From Casuarina equisetifolia (taxonomy: Eukaryota; Streptophyta; Magnoliopsida; Fagales; Casuarinaceae): a stretch of DNA of 64,000 bases. A program made the translations under genes and the position numbers. Under the pieces are notes generated by a model, which was not told the origin of the DNA, searched no databases, and saw nothing but the letters and a program-made list of their open reading frames with translations. Positions within the stretch are counted from its first letter, which is position 1, and each line of letters starts with the position of its first letter. Of this stretch, positions 25,928 to 39,004 are shown piece by piece. The DNA lies in contig CM052356.1 in assembly GCA_028551475.1 (NCBI GenBank), positions 23,463,884 through 23,527,883 of the forward strand, in the 5' to 3' direction.

Positions 25928-26972
25928 TTCTCAGTCAAAACCTTTCAGTACAAACTAGGAATTATGTTCCAGGAGAACGGAAATGGAAGAATATAAAGAG
26001 AAAGACGAGAGCAGGCGTCCAATGCTGGACTGTTACTTACCCCGCAGTCCCGGTACGCGCGTGCTTGTTACAGAAACCAACACAGATACACCTTTCCTTC
26101 TCGCGCAGCTGCCACCTACCTCGCACCAGATCTCTGTCTCCGAATATACATATACAAAATACCACAAGCCTGCGAGATCCCCCTTATAAGAGAGCGAGTA
26201 AAGCAGATGAAGTTAAAGCTGTGGGCACCGCTTCAGTTAACGGAAAAGCCGAGGAAGAAATGGAATATTACCGCATCATTCTTGTACTGCCTGCTTTTAC
26301 CAATTGACTGCGAGGGAAGGAGAAAATTACCGATTATTAATAATTCGGAGAGGTATTAGTTGGGGAGTAGGAAGTAATTTAATATCCTCGGGGAAACGTC
26401 GGCCGTCGTCGTTTCGACTTCTCGATTCATGCCTTCCTTCTGTGTGCGCCCCCTCGTCGGATCTGTGGGTCGTTCTGCTGACTCTAACTCGTCTTTTTTT
26501 TTTTTCACTTTTTTGGTTGAAATTCTTTTCCCCCATCTTTCCTCCACATCCATTCATAAAAGTAGTATCTTAATCTGGGTTGGTTAAGAGTGGTCACGTC
26601 TCTATTAATTGATTTGAACATCATTAATGATCTTATAAATAATTCAGAGTTGAGCATCCACCTTTATTTTATAGTTTTATTCTTTTCTTTAATTATAATA
26701 ATTGATGACGTAACGTATTTTATTCGTCCAAAGTCTATTGCGACCATATAATAGACACCAATGGGCAAAAACCTCGAGCTTGTCTAAACAAAGGGAATAA
26801 CAGATAGTCATCTAGCTATGTTGCTCAATTGCCTGGGACCAGATGCAATGTTGGAGTGCTTGCTGCTGCTATGGATGCCGTGAACATAAATAAGCAAATG
26901 ATTGGAGGATTTACACAAATGTTAAGAATGTCTTTTAAAGGAACATTGCTTTTCGATCATGTAAATGAAATT
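25928..26972. other. Intergenic region: pyruvate kinase 5' flank and WDR26 3' flank
   Basis: About 1 kb between two minus-strand genes. The part nearest 25,928 should contain the pyruvate kinase 5' UTR and promoter. A pyrimidine-rich tract and a poly-T run lie near 26,496-26,510. No other gene is visible; the small open frames overlap in several phases without similarity. Confidence 0.5.
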
Positions 26973-28685
26973 TCAACATCTTCCGTTAGAGCAGGGAGCT
27001 ATGCCGTTGCTCTCACAGGCCCTGTGTCTCAGGTTGAGCCTACCTAAGCCCCATATTCGGATGCTACGATCATCGCTGGCAGAGGCCAGCATGTGGAGAT
27101 TTCTGGGATTCCAACTCACGCAATTAACGGCGCCAGAATGTCCAGGCAGTGCCAGAAGGAGCTCCTCAGAATCTCTGTGCCATACATACACCTGCCACAA
27201 GAAGAACGTATCAGGTCACTTGATACATGGAGAGAATATGAAAGGGAACAAGCACTGATTAAAGATGCATGTCTAAGAAAGTTGAAAGAGATTTTGGCAC
27301 AGACAGACGTGGCACAGCCAGATCATAACCGTGTTCATCAGATCAATGATTTCTGTTTCGTCTCTTTATGAAGAACGAGAAAAGTTTCAGCCTTCTCTAT
27401 CCATAAAAATTTCAGGCTTCTTCTTTATATGATGATGATAGGACATTGAGATGCTTTGATGGAATCCTGTTTAAACAATATGTAGATAAACAAACAAATG
27501 ATGAAAATCTACCCTAGCTGCATCCTTGAAGGTGTGGCAGTCTAGCACTTCCTTTATATATATATATATATATATATGATATAAATTGATGCGACTAAGA
27601 CATCGTCCTTAGATCATGTATTTTCTTAGAATTATGATTCTACAATAATCTCGGTGAACAGAAAAATAAGCTCGGTCTCCACTCAAAGCTTACTTCCTAA
27701 AATGAACAAGTTAATGAAACAGAAATGCATAAGACGAAGCTGAGGTAAATTTAAAAAAAAAAAAAAAAGTCATCCAGTAACAACCTGTACCCTCATCAAA
27801 TAACTTAAGATTACCTGTGAATCCTCACTGCCGCTGGCAATAAAAGTTTCCTCAAATCCACCTAAACAAGATCTAATGACAAATCGGGCACGCTTGTGAC
27901 CTTTGTACTTAGCCATGATCTTCAGATCACCCTCAATACTCCAAAGATGAATTTCTTGGTTTATAAGATTGACAAGCAGGAATTTATTGTCCTTTGACAA
28001 TGAGAAGGAAGTAATTACTTCATCTTCTTCAATCAGTCTCTCAAATTTTGCCTCCCTGTCAAGTAATAATATTGTGGTTTCCTTGCAAATGCTTATGATC
28101 CTTTTTCCATCGTCCGTTACAGCCATGTCTGATATCCTGAGTGTTCGCTGCCCTTTCCAGCATTCCACCTCTGTTCCATCCAAATCCCACAGGCAGATAC
28201 TCTTGTCAGTCACACCAGAGAATATGCCTCTACCATCGGGAAACCATCCGCATGAAATAAGGCCAAAACCAGTTTTCTCATAAACATGGAGACATTCTCC
28301 AGAAGTGACATCCCAGCGTCTGATGACCTCCTCCACTCCACAGGAGAGGAGTTCTTGGTCATCTGGGCTCCATGAAACCATTAAAACAGGCTTCCTGTGA
28401 CCAGTTAGTTTATGCTTCAAAACAACTTGATCGTCCTCCTTAACCTAAAAGGACGAAATTTCTCAATGCTTGAAAGGAGAATATTCTGAAATATGATATG
28501 CAATTTGTTGTACAACTTGGAAGATGATAATAGAGAATCTGAAATAAGAAGAATAGTTGGATAAAGATGTCTCTATAATATGTTCAAACATAGGCAGAAT
28601 GATTGATACGTTCAACAGTAAGATGTCTCTACAAATCCTCCTTGTTGTCATTTCCATAGAACATCCGGCTGGCACAAAACATTAT

Positions 28686-28727
<42 letters not shown>

Positions 28728-31006
28728 AACTTTCCAGAGCTCCCAAAGATTAAAAACTTAGGCTCCTTCCCCTACTAAGAACTTACAGTAATCACTTCAA
28801 AGAACAACTGCTGCCAAAATTGCAGCTCAATATCTAAAATGCATTGAGAGAGGAAGGAGGTTCTGTTTTCTGCCAGAGACTAAAAGCCAATGACCATTAA
28901 AAAAATATAAAATTACCTCCCATATAATTGCTGATTGATCTTTTGATGATGATGCCAAATACTTCCCATTGTGTGAAAATTCCAAAAACCAAACTTCATC
29001 AGTATGCGCTTGGAGTATCTGTAAGATTCAATAAGCAAAATTTTCAAATTGATGCTTCCAAGTAATGGTTGGTAAAGTTAAAACAGCAAATTTGCAGTTT
29101 ATTTGAGACACACAAGACATTATACATCATAAACAAATTGCATAGACAGCCTAAATTCAATAAGTCACATAAAACTTCACCAATAAGGATAATGACTCAT
29201 GATAACTGCTGTGATGGTAACAAATAGGTAATGATGATTTACTTGGCATCTTGTTAACTGACTCAGTGCAAGTTCAGATGCACTTGAAATTGAAACAACC
29301 ATGCAAGATCAATGAAAAAATTGCTCTTATCAAGGTAAAGGTATACAAAACAGAAATAGAAGTTATACTACTATGTTATACAAACTTATACAAACAATTA
29401 AAAGCAAGAACCTTAAGCACACTCACCAGAAACATCTTGTAGAGACTAGGACTTCATTATCCATTACAGTAAAATTCCAACTGGCCTTTGTAAAATAGAG
29501 AATAAAAAGAAAAAGGAAAAAAGATACTCTTGGATTACAAAAGGTAATAAAACGGGTGAATAGCAATAGCAAGAAACTATAAAGTGCAATTTCATAATAT
29601 CCCCATACAATCTCCACCGTCCTCAACAATATTTGGGTACTTAAAATGAGAATCTATATGGACCTTCAGTACTGAAATTCGAAGTCATTACTTTACCTAT
29701 TCTCATGGGAAGAATTAGACTATGAACCTAAAAAGTAAATACTTGAAAATATAAACAATCGATGCTAATATCGTCAACTAAAGTTTCATCTTCATTTAGG
29801 TCATGTTGCACGGCAAAGGTATGGATGTCACTATCCACCATGCTTCTATGGATGTCCTTTCTCTATCATTGGCATTCTGTCAGACATGTACATCTCTACT
29901 TAAGCTCCATAATAATGCAAATAGAAGCCAACAGAAAGGTACAATTCTCCTACATGTGTAGTAACATAAGAGCACGCTGACACATATTGGCACACTGGCA
30001 GGAAAATAGAGTATCTCCACAGATACCAAACAAGATCAGAAGGAAAAAGCTCGGAAATTTCAACAAGTAAACCATCTCAACAAAGTCATCAACTGCGTTA
30101 TCTTCACATCACAAACTATGCGATTGCTGTTTGATGCTCGATGAAGCAACTGGAGAAAAGCAGAAACAAAAAAGGGCAAAGAACCATAGACCCAGAAGAT
30201 ATTGTAACCTGAATTGTTTGAGAAGGAATCTGGCTTCTGCCGCATTGATGATCTGAGTACAAGGACAAATCACTATCCAAAGTGTTGTGAAATACACAAG
30301 TCTCTCGTTGAACATCAAGAGCCTGTTCAACGAGATGTTCTAATCTATTTTCAGGTGTCATGACTGCTGCAGGAAGCAACTTCTGTAGTTTCTCTAAAAT
30401 CTTGGATCGTGATTTTGCAATCTCAGCATTTTGACTGGAAAGCCCAAGTAAGGCAAACTGCGAAGGAGAGATGATGCAGGCAGCAAGCTCATGAACTCGA
30501 CCTGAGTTGATGCGAAGAGGGACAATCTCATTCCTCAGAGTTTCTAAAGCATCAGAAACTTTTTCCATTTTCAGAAGCTCAAGGAACTTCTGCTCCAACA
30601 TCAGAAAGGAAGCTGACTTCAAAGTTCTTTCATCCAAAACAGCAATCGTTTGCAACGTGGCTATACCCTCATTCCACTTTCCGTCCTTCACCTGCTGAGT
30701 AAGTAAACTAACCACTGATGACTGCAATGGTATACCTGACTCTTCCTCTAAGAGAGCCCCACTCTTATCATATCCAAGTGAATACAATGCCCTCGTTATA
30801 ATTTTGATGAATTCTGATCTTTTAATGACTCCTTTTGTGCCAATAGTTTCTTTATCCCCTTGGCAGGGTAGAGGCCTAGCCATCGAGTCTCCCAAGGAGC
30901 AAGCTACAAGCTGTGTAAGAGATGAATCTTCTGACAAGCTCTTTGATTCTCCCAATGGAACCTTTGCACGTTTCAGTGGGGGTTCATTGTCCTCAATACC
31001 TCCCAT
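26973..31006 (-). CDS. WDR26: WDR26-type LisH/CTLH/WD40 protein
   Basis: Plant WDR26 homologues are WD40 scaffolds linked to RanBPM/CTLH (GID-type) E3 complexes; the exact role here is inferred. Four phase-0 exons: 31006-30209, 29018-28917, 28444-27815 and 27191-26973 (TGA). They give 582 residues, close to the roughly 590 I recall for Arabidopsis. A nuclear-localisation-like PPLKRAKV lies near residue 10. LisH starts near residue 60 ([19 protein letters not shown]), followed by CTLH ([14 protein letters not shown]) and a CRA-like helical stretch. WD40 repeats fill residues ~267-560: [70 protein letters not shown] and [20 protein letters not shown] with [14 protein letters not shown] (GA)18 and a (TA)n repeat lie in introns 2 and 3. 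A 5'-UTR intron upstream of 31,006 is possible but unproven. Confidence 0.94.
27555..27577. repeat. (TA)n microsatellite in the third WDR26 intron
   Basis: About eleven TA units lie in the intron between the two last WDR26 exons, followed some 170 bp later by a 16-base A run. Simple repeat only. Confidence 0.95.
28689..28724. repeat. (GA)18 microsatellite in the second WDR26 intron
   Basis: A perfect 36-bp GA run (CT in transcript orientation) lies about 190 bp upstream of the large WD40 exon acceptor. It is a likely length-polymorphic marker. Confidence 0.97.
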
Positions 31007-34000
31007 GAAATGCGAACTTAAGCCATATACATTCTACAAGTCATAGAGGAACAAACTTCAGAGGGAGGAAAATCTGAACTAATAAGAGATCTAATAAAAA
31101 AGGTTTAACAAAGCACAAGCAGACTAAAACCTTACACCATGATCGAAGAATAACGAAAACAAAGAAAAAAAATTTGCTGACACAACAAAATAAGATCAGA
31201 AAAATGATAAGCAATATTCTTTCCCTTACAACTAACTGCAATCAAATGCACAAAGCAGAAAATATCCTTATAAAGGAATTTTTTTTTGTAAACTTCAAAC
31301 CCAGGTTCTTCTTTCACGAAATTGCAAGTCTCTACTGCAACGAGATATGGGCTTAGTCGGCTAATTATGGAATTCTATAAATAAAACTTTCACCATTTCA
31401 GTCATCATGACAAACGAGAAAAACAATGGCAATGGCGTTTGAACGCAGTTTCAAAACATGAATGCACTTATAATCAAAAAATAGGAACTGAAAATAACAC
31501 CAATTAAAATTCCTATTACACAAAAAAGCACCCCAATCCCCAGCTGCCATATCCAACCAATGCTTAGGTGGATAGTGCTATACAAAAGTAACAAAAAATA
31601 ACCAGAATTTGGCACCCTTTTCTGGCATGAATAAGAAAGACACAATTACGAAAGATCACGAAGTAGATAAGCAAATCCAAATAGCATAAAAGAAAATCTT
31701 AAAGGGGACAGTCTTAACATCGAAAAAGAGCTGTTCAAAATTGCAACAACTGCAGCAAGAATCAAACTAAAAAGCATCGGGAACAATTACGTTTACGACC
31801 AAACTAAAAGCAGCACAGACATGAACCCAAACCCAGGAACGAGGTAGAGGATTTCTCACCAGAAAGCATTACCCAGATAATACTTTCTTGATAATAACTA
31901 TCTCAGTCCAGAGATTCCCCTAAAAGGACAAAGCCCCACAAAGCAAATTACGGGAGAAATCTAAGAAAAAAAGGATTTTCTACGGAGAGAATGCGTACAA
32001 AGAAAGAGAAGGAACAGCTTCAAGGAGACCAAAAGTTACCACCGAAAGTCATGTTATGTAGAAGAGTGATATGGATGGGTAGGCTATTCATATATTTAAA
32101 TCTTATTTTAATTCTACTTTTGGCAGTTGGCAGCGAGGTGAAAGGAGGTTTCAAATACCAACACAACCCATGTGATGACTATGCAATGCAATTGTCTTTA
32201 CGAGGTTGGATTACTTTGGGTTGAAGACGCTGAGTTCGCGCCTGTGTTTTCCCAAAACCCAATATTGCATTTAACAATTCTGCTAATCCAGGAGGCCCTC
32301 TTATCTTGCCGTGCAGGAAACCATCTCAGAAACCCAAACTGGAATAACCGAATATGCAATACATTTGTACAGAATCTATGGCGTTTTCTTGACCCCTTAA
32401 AACTCGTAGATGGCTTCCGTTACTTGGGCTCCTTCGTGTTGATTGACTTTTTTTTTTTTTTTCAATAAAGCATTTTTATCCCTGATATATTTTGCAGCAA
32501 ATTTCAAACTTGGTCTTTGTGAGAAATTAGTTGGAGCACAAGCTCATGGTAGGTCGGTGACCTATGTGGGATTTCCACACGAGAGATCGAATCTCTCTTT
32601 CTTCTTGATAGATCTCACTAAAAACAATCTTTAAAAATAATAATAATAATAAATCACAATGAACTTATGAAAAACAATAAAGAAAAAAAATAAGAAATCA
32701 TAATGAATTTAATAGACCTCACTAAAAATAATGTCAAGTAATAGATAGTTAAAATTCTACTTTTATATTTTAAGGTTTTTTTTTACAATTTATCTTCTAT
32801 CTTTCAGAGTTATTCTATAATTTTTTTTTTTAAAAAAAGTTCTATCTTATCTTAAACTTTTTAGAAATTTTATTAAATAATAAAAAATATTTAATTAAGT
32901 GGTGTTCTTTAAACCAAACCTTGATTAGTAGTCCTACCAGTTATGGATCCAAATCCTCTCCTCCTTCTTTGGTGTGTTAAAAAAAATTAAATATTTATCT
33001 AATCTTTATTTTTGAAATTCTTATTTTATTTGCTTTTTCTAGACTTCATATCTTATAAATGGATTGATCATGATAAAATTTTGATAGAATTATACCAAAA
33101 GATTATTGGTTGTGTTCATGTAATAAATCTATTTGTCACATAAGCAACTGAACTAATGCTTCGCACAAATATTTTTTACAATTATTAATGAAATCTACGT
33201 ATAAGAGTAATGAAACTACAACAATAGATAGAATACACTATTGGAAACTCTTTTTGGCCTTTCTTTATTTGGATATGCGGTTGTAGATTCAAATCATCTA
33301 ACAACTTCTCATGAAAATCTATTGATTCAATCAACATACTAAGAATGCTGAACCAAAAAGCCAATAAAATCATCATTTGTTTTAGTCTGTGTCTTCTGCA
33401 TCCAACCATCTTATTCAAATCTCGTATACACAATTATTTTTCCTTAGGTTTGAATCCACATATATTAACTTGAACTGAACTCAATAATTGTTAAAAAGGC
33501 TTGATGTGATTGAGACTCTAACCGTATCCTAATTCAAATAATTTTAAGACCCAAGTCGAGGGCTACCATAGATGTCAAACATACATAATCGAACCTTAAA
33601 TGCAGACAATATATGCAGGGGGGCCACAGCGGTGCTGCAATGTCCATTGGGGGTCCATTCCAGTCCACCTTCAAGAACTCAAGGTCCTAGTCTTGCGTTA
33701 CGGCTGTTCTGCTACTGAGAGATTCACTCACTACTACAGAATTAGGCCTGTTTCGAACTTGGAAACAAGTTCGGATTTTCCTGGGATTTTTTTTGTATAG
33801 ATTGAACTGGCACATCAGGGAAGTAGTGCAATGGCATTCCATCAGCTGAACTACAGACCGAGATCAAACAAAGGTTTCCATGTCACATACTAGCCCATAG
33901 CTTTAACCCAATAACTTCCATTTCCGAGCATCTTGACATCTGAATAGCTAATACATATTCCTCATGATATTAGAAAAAGAGAAAGAAACCATCTCTGTTG

Positions 34001-34300
34001 TGAAACAAATGCAAATCAGCTTTATTCTTTTTGAAGCTGAAGCATTCCATAGATCGACGCATACTCCTGATTGACAGGTATAGGACATTCCTAAACAAAC
34101 AAATTCACACATCGCTAAAACAATCCACATATCACAGAACTCATGTGCTCACCAAAACTTTCAAGTTCACAAACCCAGCAAAAACATAGCCGAAACATGA
34201 AACTAAGATTCCCTTAAGCTCATCCCAGTAGTGAAAACCCCTCATAGTCCTTTCTTAAAAGCTTCTACACTAAGTCGTCTCTGTATATTGAGGATATCGA
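31007..34300. other. 3.3-kb intergenic region upstream of WDR26
   Basis: The WDR26 5' leader and promoter should lie from 31,007 leftward on the minus strand; its exact extent is not visible. The segment 32,440-33,180 is very AT-rich with T- and A-runs. No similarity-supported gene is seen. The right end holds the 3' flank of the next minus-strand gene. Confidence 0.5.
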
Positions 34301-37300
34301 TTAAGAATCATGAGATGATTCCTCACTGGAATCTTCCAAATCTGAACTGTCAACCATCTTCTCGAGGGAATCCATATCCCCGGCTTCAGAGATTGTGTGT
34401 ATCCTTAGTTTGTTAGCATCATCGCTGAGAGTAAAAGCGAATATTATCAGCACAACTAACAATGAGTTTGCAGTTTTAACTTAATCACAGAAAGGAAAGA
34501 GGCATACTCTGTAACCCCAAAAATTTCCTTGACAACCAAGGAGCTATCTCTCGAACAGAACTCCGGCAGCTGTCCCAGAGAGTCAAACAGAAGAACAATT
34601 AATTTAAGGCATTATATGCAGGGCGAGTCACAGATTAATATTTAAGTAACTTGGCAACCCTCCCCCACCCAGAAAAATAACCAAACAAAAAAGGAATAAA
34701 AGCTACAGATAAGAAATCAGAATTCATATCAAAGATATCTTGGTGATTCTCATTTTATTATACTCAAAGAGATGGTGTTAACCATGACAGTCATAGACAA
34801 AGTCTAGTGAATAAAACTATCCCATGAATTCTTCCATGCATGTCAGACATGCATTTTGCTTCATAAGGAACTAAATCCGGCATCTTTGAGATTAGCACCA
34901 AAATTGACACATATGTCATTCCTTGTACAGAAATCCAAACCATCTCTGATTAAGAAAGTTTTGAGGAGACGAATCAGACAGTTTAGCAGGCAGGCCTGCT
35001 TTCGAAGCCAAAACATGCAGAACTTACTTCTCTGCTTCACCATTTCAAGCAATACAAGAGCTTGAGGCAGGTTCAACAACTGGGATCTTGTTTGAAAACT
35101 TAAAGAGGAACAAAGACCAAAATCGTTTCAAGTGGGTTCTAGATGCTGCTCAACTAATTACAGGTATAAAATTTCATCGCATAACTTTAAAAAAAAAAAT
35201 TGAAAGAAACAATACGAAGAGGAAAAGAATGTTACGATACTAACAAGCAGGAATTGTGCACTCATGACAACAAGCACTATAGCAGTCTGTAAAAGGTCTC
35301 AGCAACTCACCTCAGACAGATAGAAAACCTTTCCAAATAGGGCCTGAACAGCTAGCTTTCTCTTGAAACCTTTTTCTGAATAACCTGACATATCCATGAC
35401 AACCGGACCTGAAAAATCATGGACAAGCCATAAGCATTGATATCATAGCATCAAAAGTGACGTGTTTCTCACTAAATTCTTATAATTGGAATATTCCTTT
35501 AGAAGGATAATTTAGCGAATTCAATTCACATCAAGTACACAGGGTGAATTAAAAAATAAAATAAAAATAAGAGTCCAGACACCTCTACACTAACAAGAGA
35601 GTGAGAGGACAGAAGAATAAACGAAGAATAACAATGAAAGGGAAGGAGCCTCAGTTTTCTGTAAAACAAAGGCATCCTTCCCTTGCGTTGCTGATTTACT
35701 AAAGCATTTCTATGGTCAGTGTGCTAACCGATGAAACCAGAAAAAAAGTCCACTAATAAAAAAGAAAATAAATAAAGGATTAATAAATCCAAACTTAGGA
35801 CCTAGAGAAAGAATCTTATGAAAACGCAGAATAAGGTCTCCCAGCTGCATCATTGTCTCCTAACAAAATGGTTATATACTGTGAGGCAAAGAATGCTTAC
35901 GAAGAAGGAAGAGGTCCTCTACCATAATATACACCAATTATTATAGTTGTTGCCCTGCAAATTATATTATATACGACTGTATGTCTCTGTGAATGCATGC
36001 GTAGAATATAACCAAATCTACCAGCTAAGGGAGGTTGGATATAGATGGGCCACTGAGAGAGGACCAGAAATAAAGAGGAAGTCATGACTGATCCAAGTCA
36101 CAGAAGAAGCACATGCTGCCTCCGGATTGCGCACAGGGTAAGAATACCACCATAAAGCTCTCCAAAGAAACACTATTGCTATTTTATTTTATTTTATTCC
36201 TTCAAGATTCTATATTGGAAGTCCACGGCAGATCAGAAGCCCAAACGGCATGAGGACACTTCATTTTTCTTGGGGTGGCTTCTCAAGCCAAGATTGTTTA
36301 CGCGGACATCAGAAAAAAGATATAATACAATCAATAACAGCGGCATCGCATGTGATCTAAAGGAAAAGGTTTCAGACTCTCCATTCCAGCAACTATGAGA
36401 GGAGGATAAAAGTTATAGCAGTACTCTTGAATCTAAAATGGGGCTAAAAAGTTTAACCTTCGGAGAGCATAACTTGTTCAGAAGCATCTCTTACTAACTT
36501 ACTCTCCTACAGACAAGTAGAACTGAAAATAAGCCTCCACAGTAAATGGAAACTTAGGCACAATGAAGGCCGAGAGAGAAGGGGACGATCCCAGCCGAAT
36601 CCTACATTTGATAATCCCGATCCTCACCCTTCATATACCCCTCAAACACGAAATGATATCTAGCCTTTTGCAATATGGGGTCTAAAAGATTTACCTTTAT
36701 CTCTCACAATCCGTCTGGAAATTTCATTTAAAATCTCTGCAACCTGGGAGTCAGCCAACATAGAAGCTTTCCTAAGTTCAATCAAATTGACAACCAAGTC
36801 GGGGTTGAAGGGCTTCTCATTCAAAGCATACCGAATGTACTTCCGCAGAATTTCCTCCATCCCAAAACCAGTCTGGAAACGAATAGGGTAGTTGTAATAA
36901 AAAACCATACAGCTTTGAAGCATATGCAAATACAATATCTAGGAATGGAGAAAGGACATCATCAACCGGTGAATTCCACTTACCTTTTTTGCAAGCCCCT
37001 GAAGAGCATCGTCAAGTTTGAAGTTTTCTCTTCCCTCCTGAAAGAAGTCGTCAATTGATTTGCAAAGGATAGCATTTTTAGTGACCTGAAGGAAAACAAC
37101 AAAACCCCATAATCAGGAACCCAGTGTACGATTGAGAAAAAATAAAAAGAAGAAGCATGTAACGAACACGAGAAATACGGACGGACTGACCAGTCTCCTG
37201 CGTTTTTCTTTAGGGGAAGTAAACTTCTTGACGGTCTTAACGAAAGCGATAACGAAGGTAAGGCCGGCATAGGCCAGAGGAAGAGCAAGAATCCAGGGCA

Positions 37301-37691
37301 AGGAGCTGGAGCCGACTCTAGGCCCAGGAATGGCTTGAGTGACGGAGCCAGTGAACTCGACCAGGTCCAACGCTTTCTCCTGAATCCAAGGCAATTCCTC
37401 TTCCTCCTCTATCACTTCTTCTCCTTCCTGCTGATCCGCTTTCCCCTGAACCGCCGGAACTGCACTCGAATCTTTATTTTTCGCCGCCCCCGTGCGAATT
37501 AAAGAGTAGCTTTTGAGTTGTGTGCGCAAACCAAGGATTGCAATTCCACATGAAGCAGAAGAGGAGTAAGAAAAAGATGATGATGATAAAGAAGAAGAGG
37601 AAGGGAAGGCCAATGTGGAAGACTTAGGGCGGGGAAGCAGTTGAAAAGCATAAGGAAGAGTACAAGAAGCAGAAGCAGCCGCCATAACCAT
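34301..37691 (-). CDS. Uncharacterised plant protein, probably plastid membrane
   Basis: Six exons join in phase: 37691-37191, 37085-36984, 36872-36695, 35408-35311, 34569-34508 and 34424-34301 (TAA). They give 354 residues. The first ~60 residues are rich in Ser and Ala and resemble a chloroplast transit peptide. An acidic stretch (EEVIEEEEELPWIQEKA) follows, then one likely membrane helix near residues 130-155 (LPWILALPLAYAGLTFVIAF) ahead of a basic KTVKKFTSPKEKRRR. The C-terminal half is soluble, with DDFFQEGRENFKLDDALQG, GFGMEEILRKYIRYALNEKP and VAEILNEISRRIVRDKGPVV, and ends in an acidic Ser/Asp tail. I do not recognise a catalytic family. The position suggests the Arabidopsis At5g08540 counterpart, whose database label as a methyltransferase I cannot support from motifs. 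The start at 37,691 could instead be the Met two codons later. Confidence 0.75.
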
Positions 37692-38693
37692 GGCTATGGT
37701 TCTCGCTGCCCTGGCCGACGGCAGACAGCTTGTGAATCCTCAATTCCGGGGTATGCTAAGTTTACTCATTCGTATTCGTGGTACCACATCATAAATTTAT
37801 TATCACGGTAAGTAAGGATATAATTACAATAAAATATTATAATTAGGGATTTTATGAAATTATAAAAGCATTATTTTCTTATTATAATGAGTTTTCATAG
37901 TAGTTCCTAATTAAGATTTTCATTTTCTCCTTTGTTGTTGTAGACATTTTTAATAGTATTTAACTAAGATTATTATGGTGTTAGTTTATAAATAAATGAA
38001 GTATCGAGAAGCTTAATAAATGAGTAAAAGGGTCCCATTAGGGACTAATTGTTAGAAAGAGTCCCTAGTTGATGAAAAAAATATCTATTAGACCCTTGTT
38101 TGATGAAAAAAAAAATATAAGAAAATTTAATTAAAAGTGACTCTAAATAATATAAAACGTTATATTGGTCCAAACCTCTTAACTTTGTTGTATTTATATA
38201 TATGTTTACTTATGATTGTATGCTCAATACATATATAGATAATACAATCTTGTTGAAATTTTACAAGAAGTGTCAAAAGTGCCACTTGAAACCTTAATAG
38301 TTATAACATATTTTATAGAACAATAGAATAACACATCCCTTTGACAATGCTTCCTTAAAGTGTCATTAGTTGTTAGGACATCTATAGGGGAAGGCTATAA
38401 ATAATCCACCATATTGGTATGTTTACTTGCTTTATATTTCTCAAGGAATAAGTCATGAATGCATTAGTTTTTTTGGAGTTACCATTCTTACTAGAAATTT
38501 GTCATCTCTTTTGACTCGTTGATGGTAGATCTTGAATGAAAAAAAGGCTTATGACTTCTTAACTGTATGGTATGTTAGTTTTGCTTATTCATATTTGTGG
38601 TACACATTGGAAATTTGTTGTCATGATTTCACTTGAATTTTACAAGGACAATGTTGCAGCTATAACATCTTTAATAAACTAACAATGAAGCAA
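37692..38693. other. AT-rich intergenic DNA left of the gypsy relic
   Basis: Contains the presumed promoter of the minus-strand gene that starts at 37,691, followed by AT-rich DNA without open frames that match anything known. It probably includes older repeat debris. Confidence 0.45.
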
Positions 38694-39004
38694 TGTGCTT
38701 GGTTTTTTAGTCTATTCCTTATAAAAAGATATGATCCCTATAAGGGGAAGTAGCGTTGATTATCGACTTTCATTTTTAATATAATTTTTAGTATGGATGT
38801 TCCCATTTGAGCCTCACTTATCTTTCTATTTGTTTAGGTGTTCCCATTTAAGCCTCATTCTTCCATTCATAAGAGTTTTTTCTATCATTTCTCACAAATC
38901 ATGTTTCAAAATTCCTAATAGGATAACAAATATGTTAGGTCATTGACTAGATCCATGGAGTTATATTTACAAGGAAACTAAGGAGATGATATTAATTGGC
39001 AACA
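38694..39004 (+). repeat. Left LTR of the gypsy relic (5' end degraded)
   Basis: Shares blocks with the right copy: CCTTATAAAAAGATATGATC, GATTATCGACTTT and AACAAATATGTTAGG, and it ends in GGCAACA. It is followed by TTGGTAT, a remnant compatible with an initiator-Met tRNA primer site. About 100 bp of extra sequence with an internal duplication (GTTCCCATTT at 38799 and 38842) is absent from the right LTR. Confidence 0.75.

Noticed and set aside
37113..37190. Extension of the first exon of the 34.3-37.7 kb gene through VSPSVFLVFVTC
   Set aside because: The stretch is hydrophobic intron sequence after a usable CTG|GTCAGT donor, and the next exon joins in phase.
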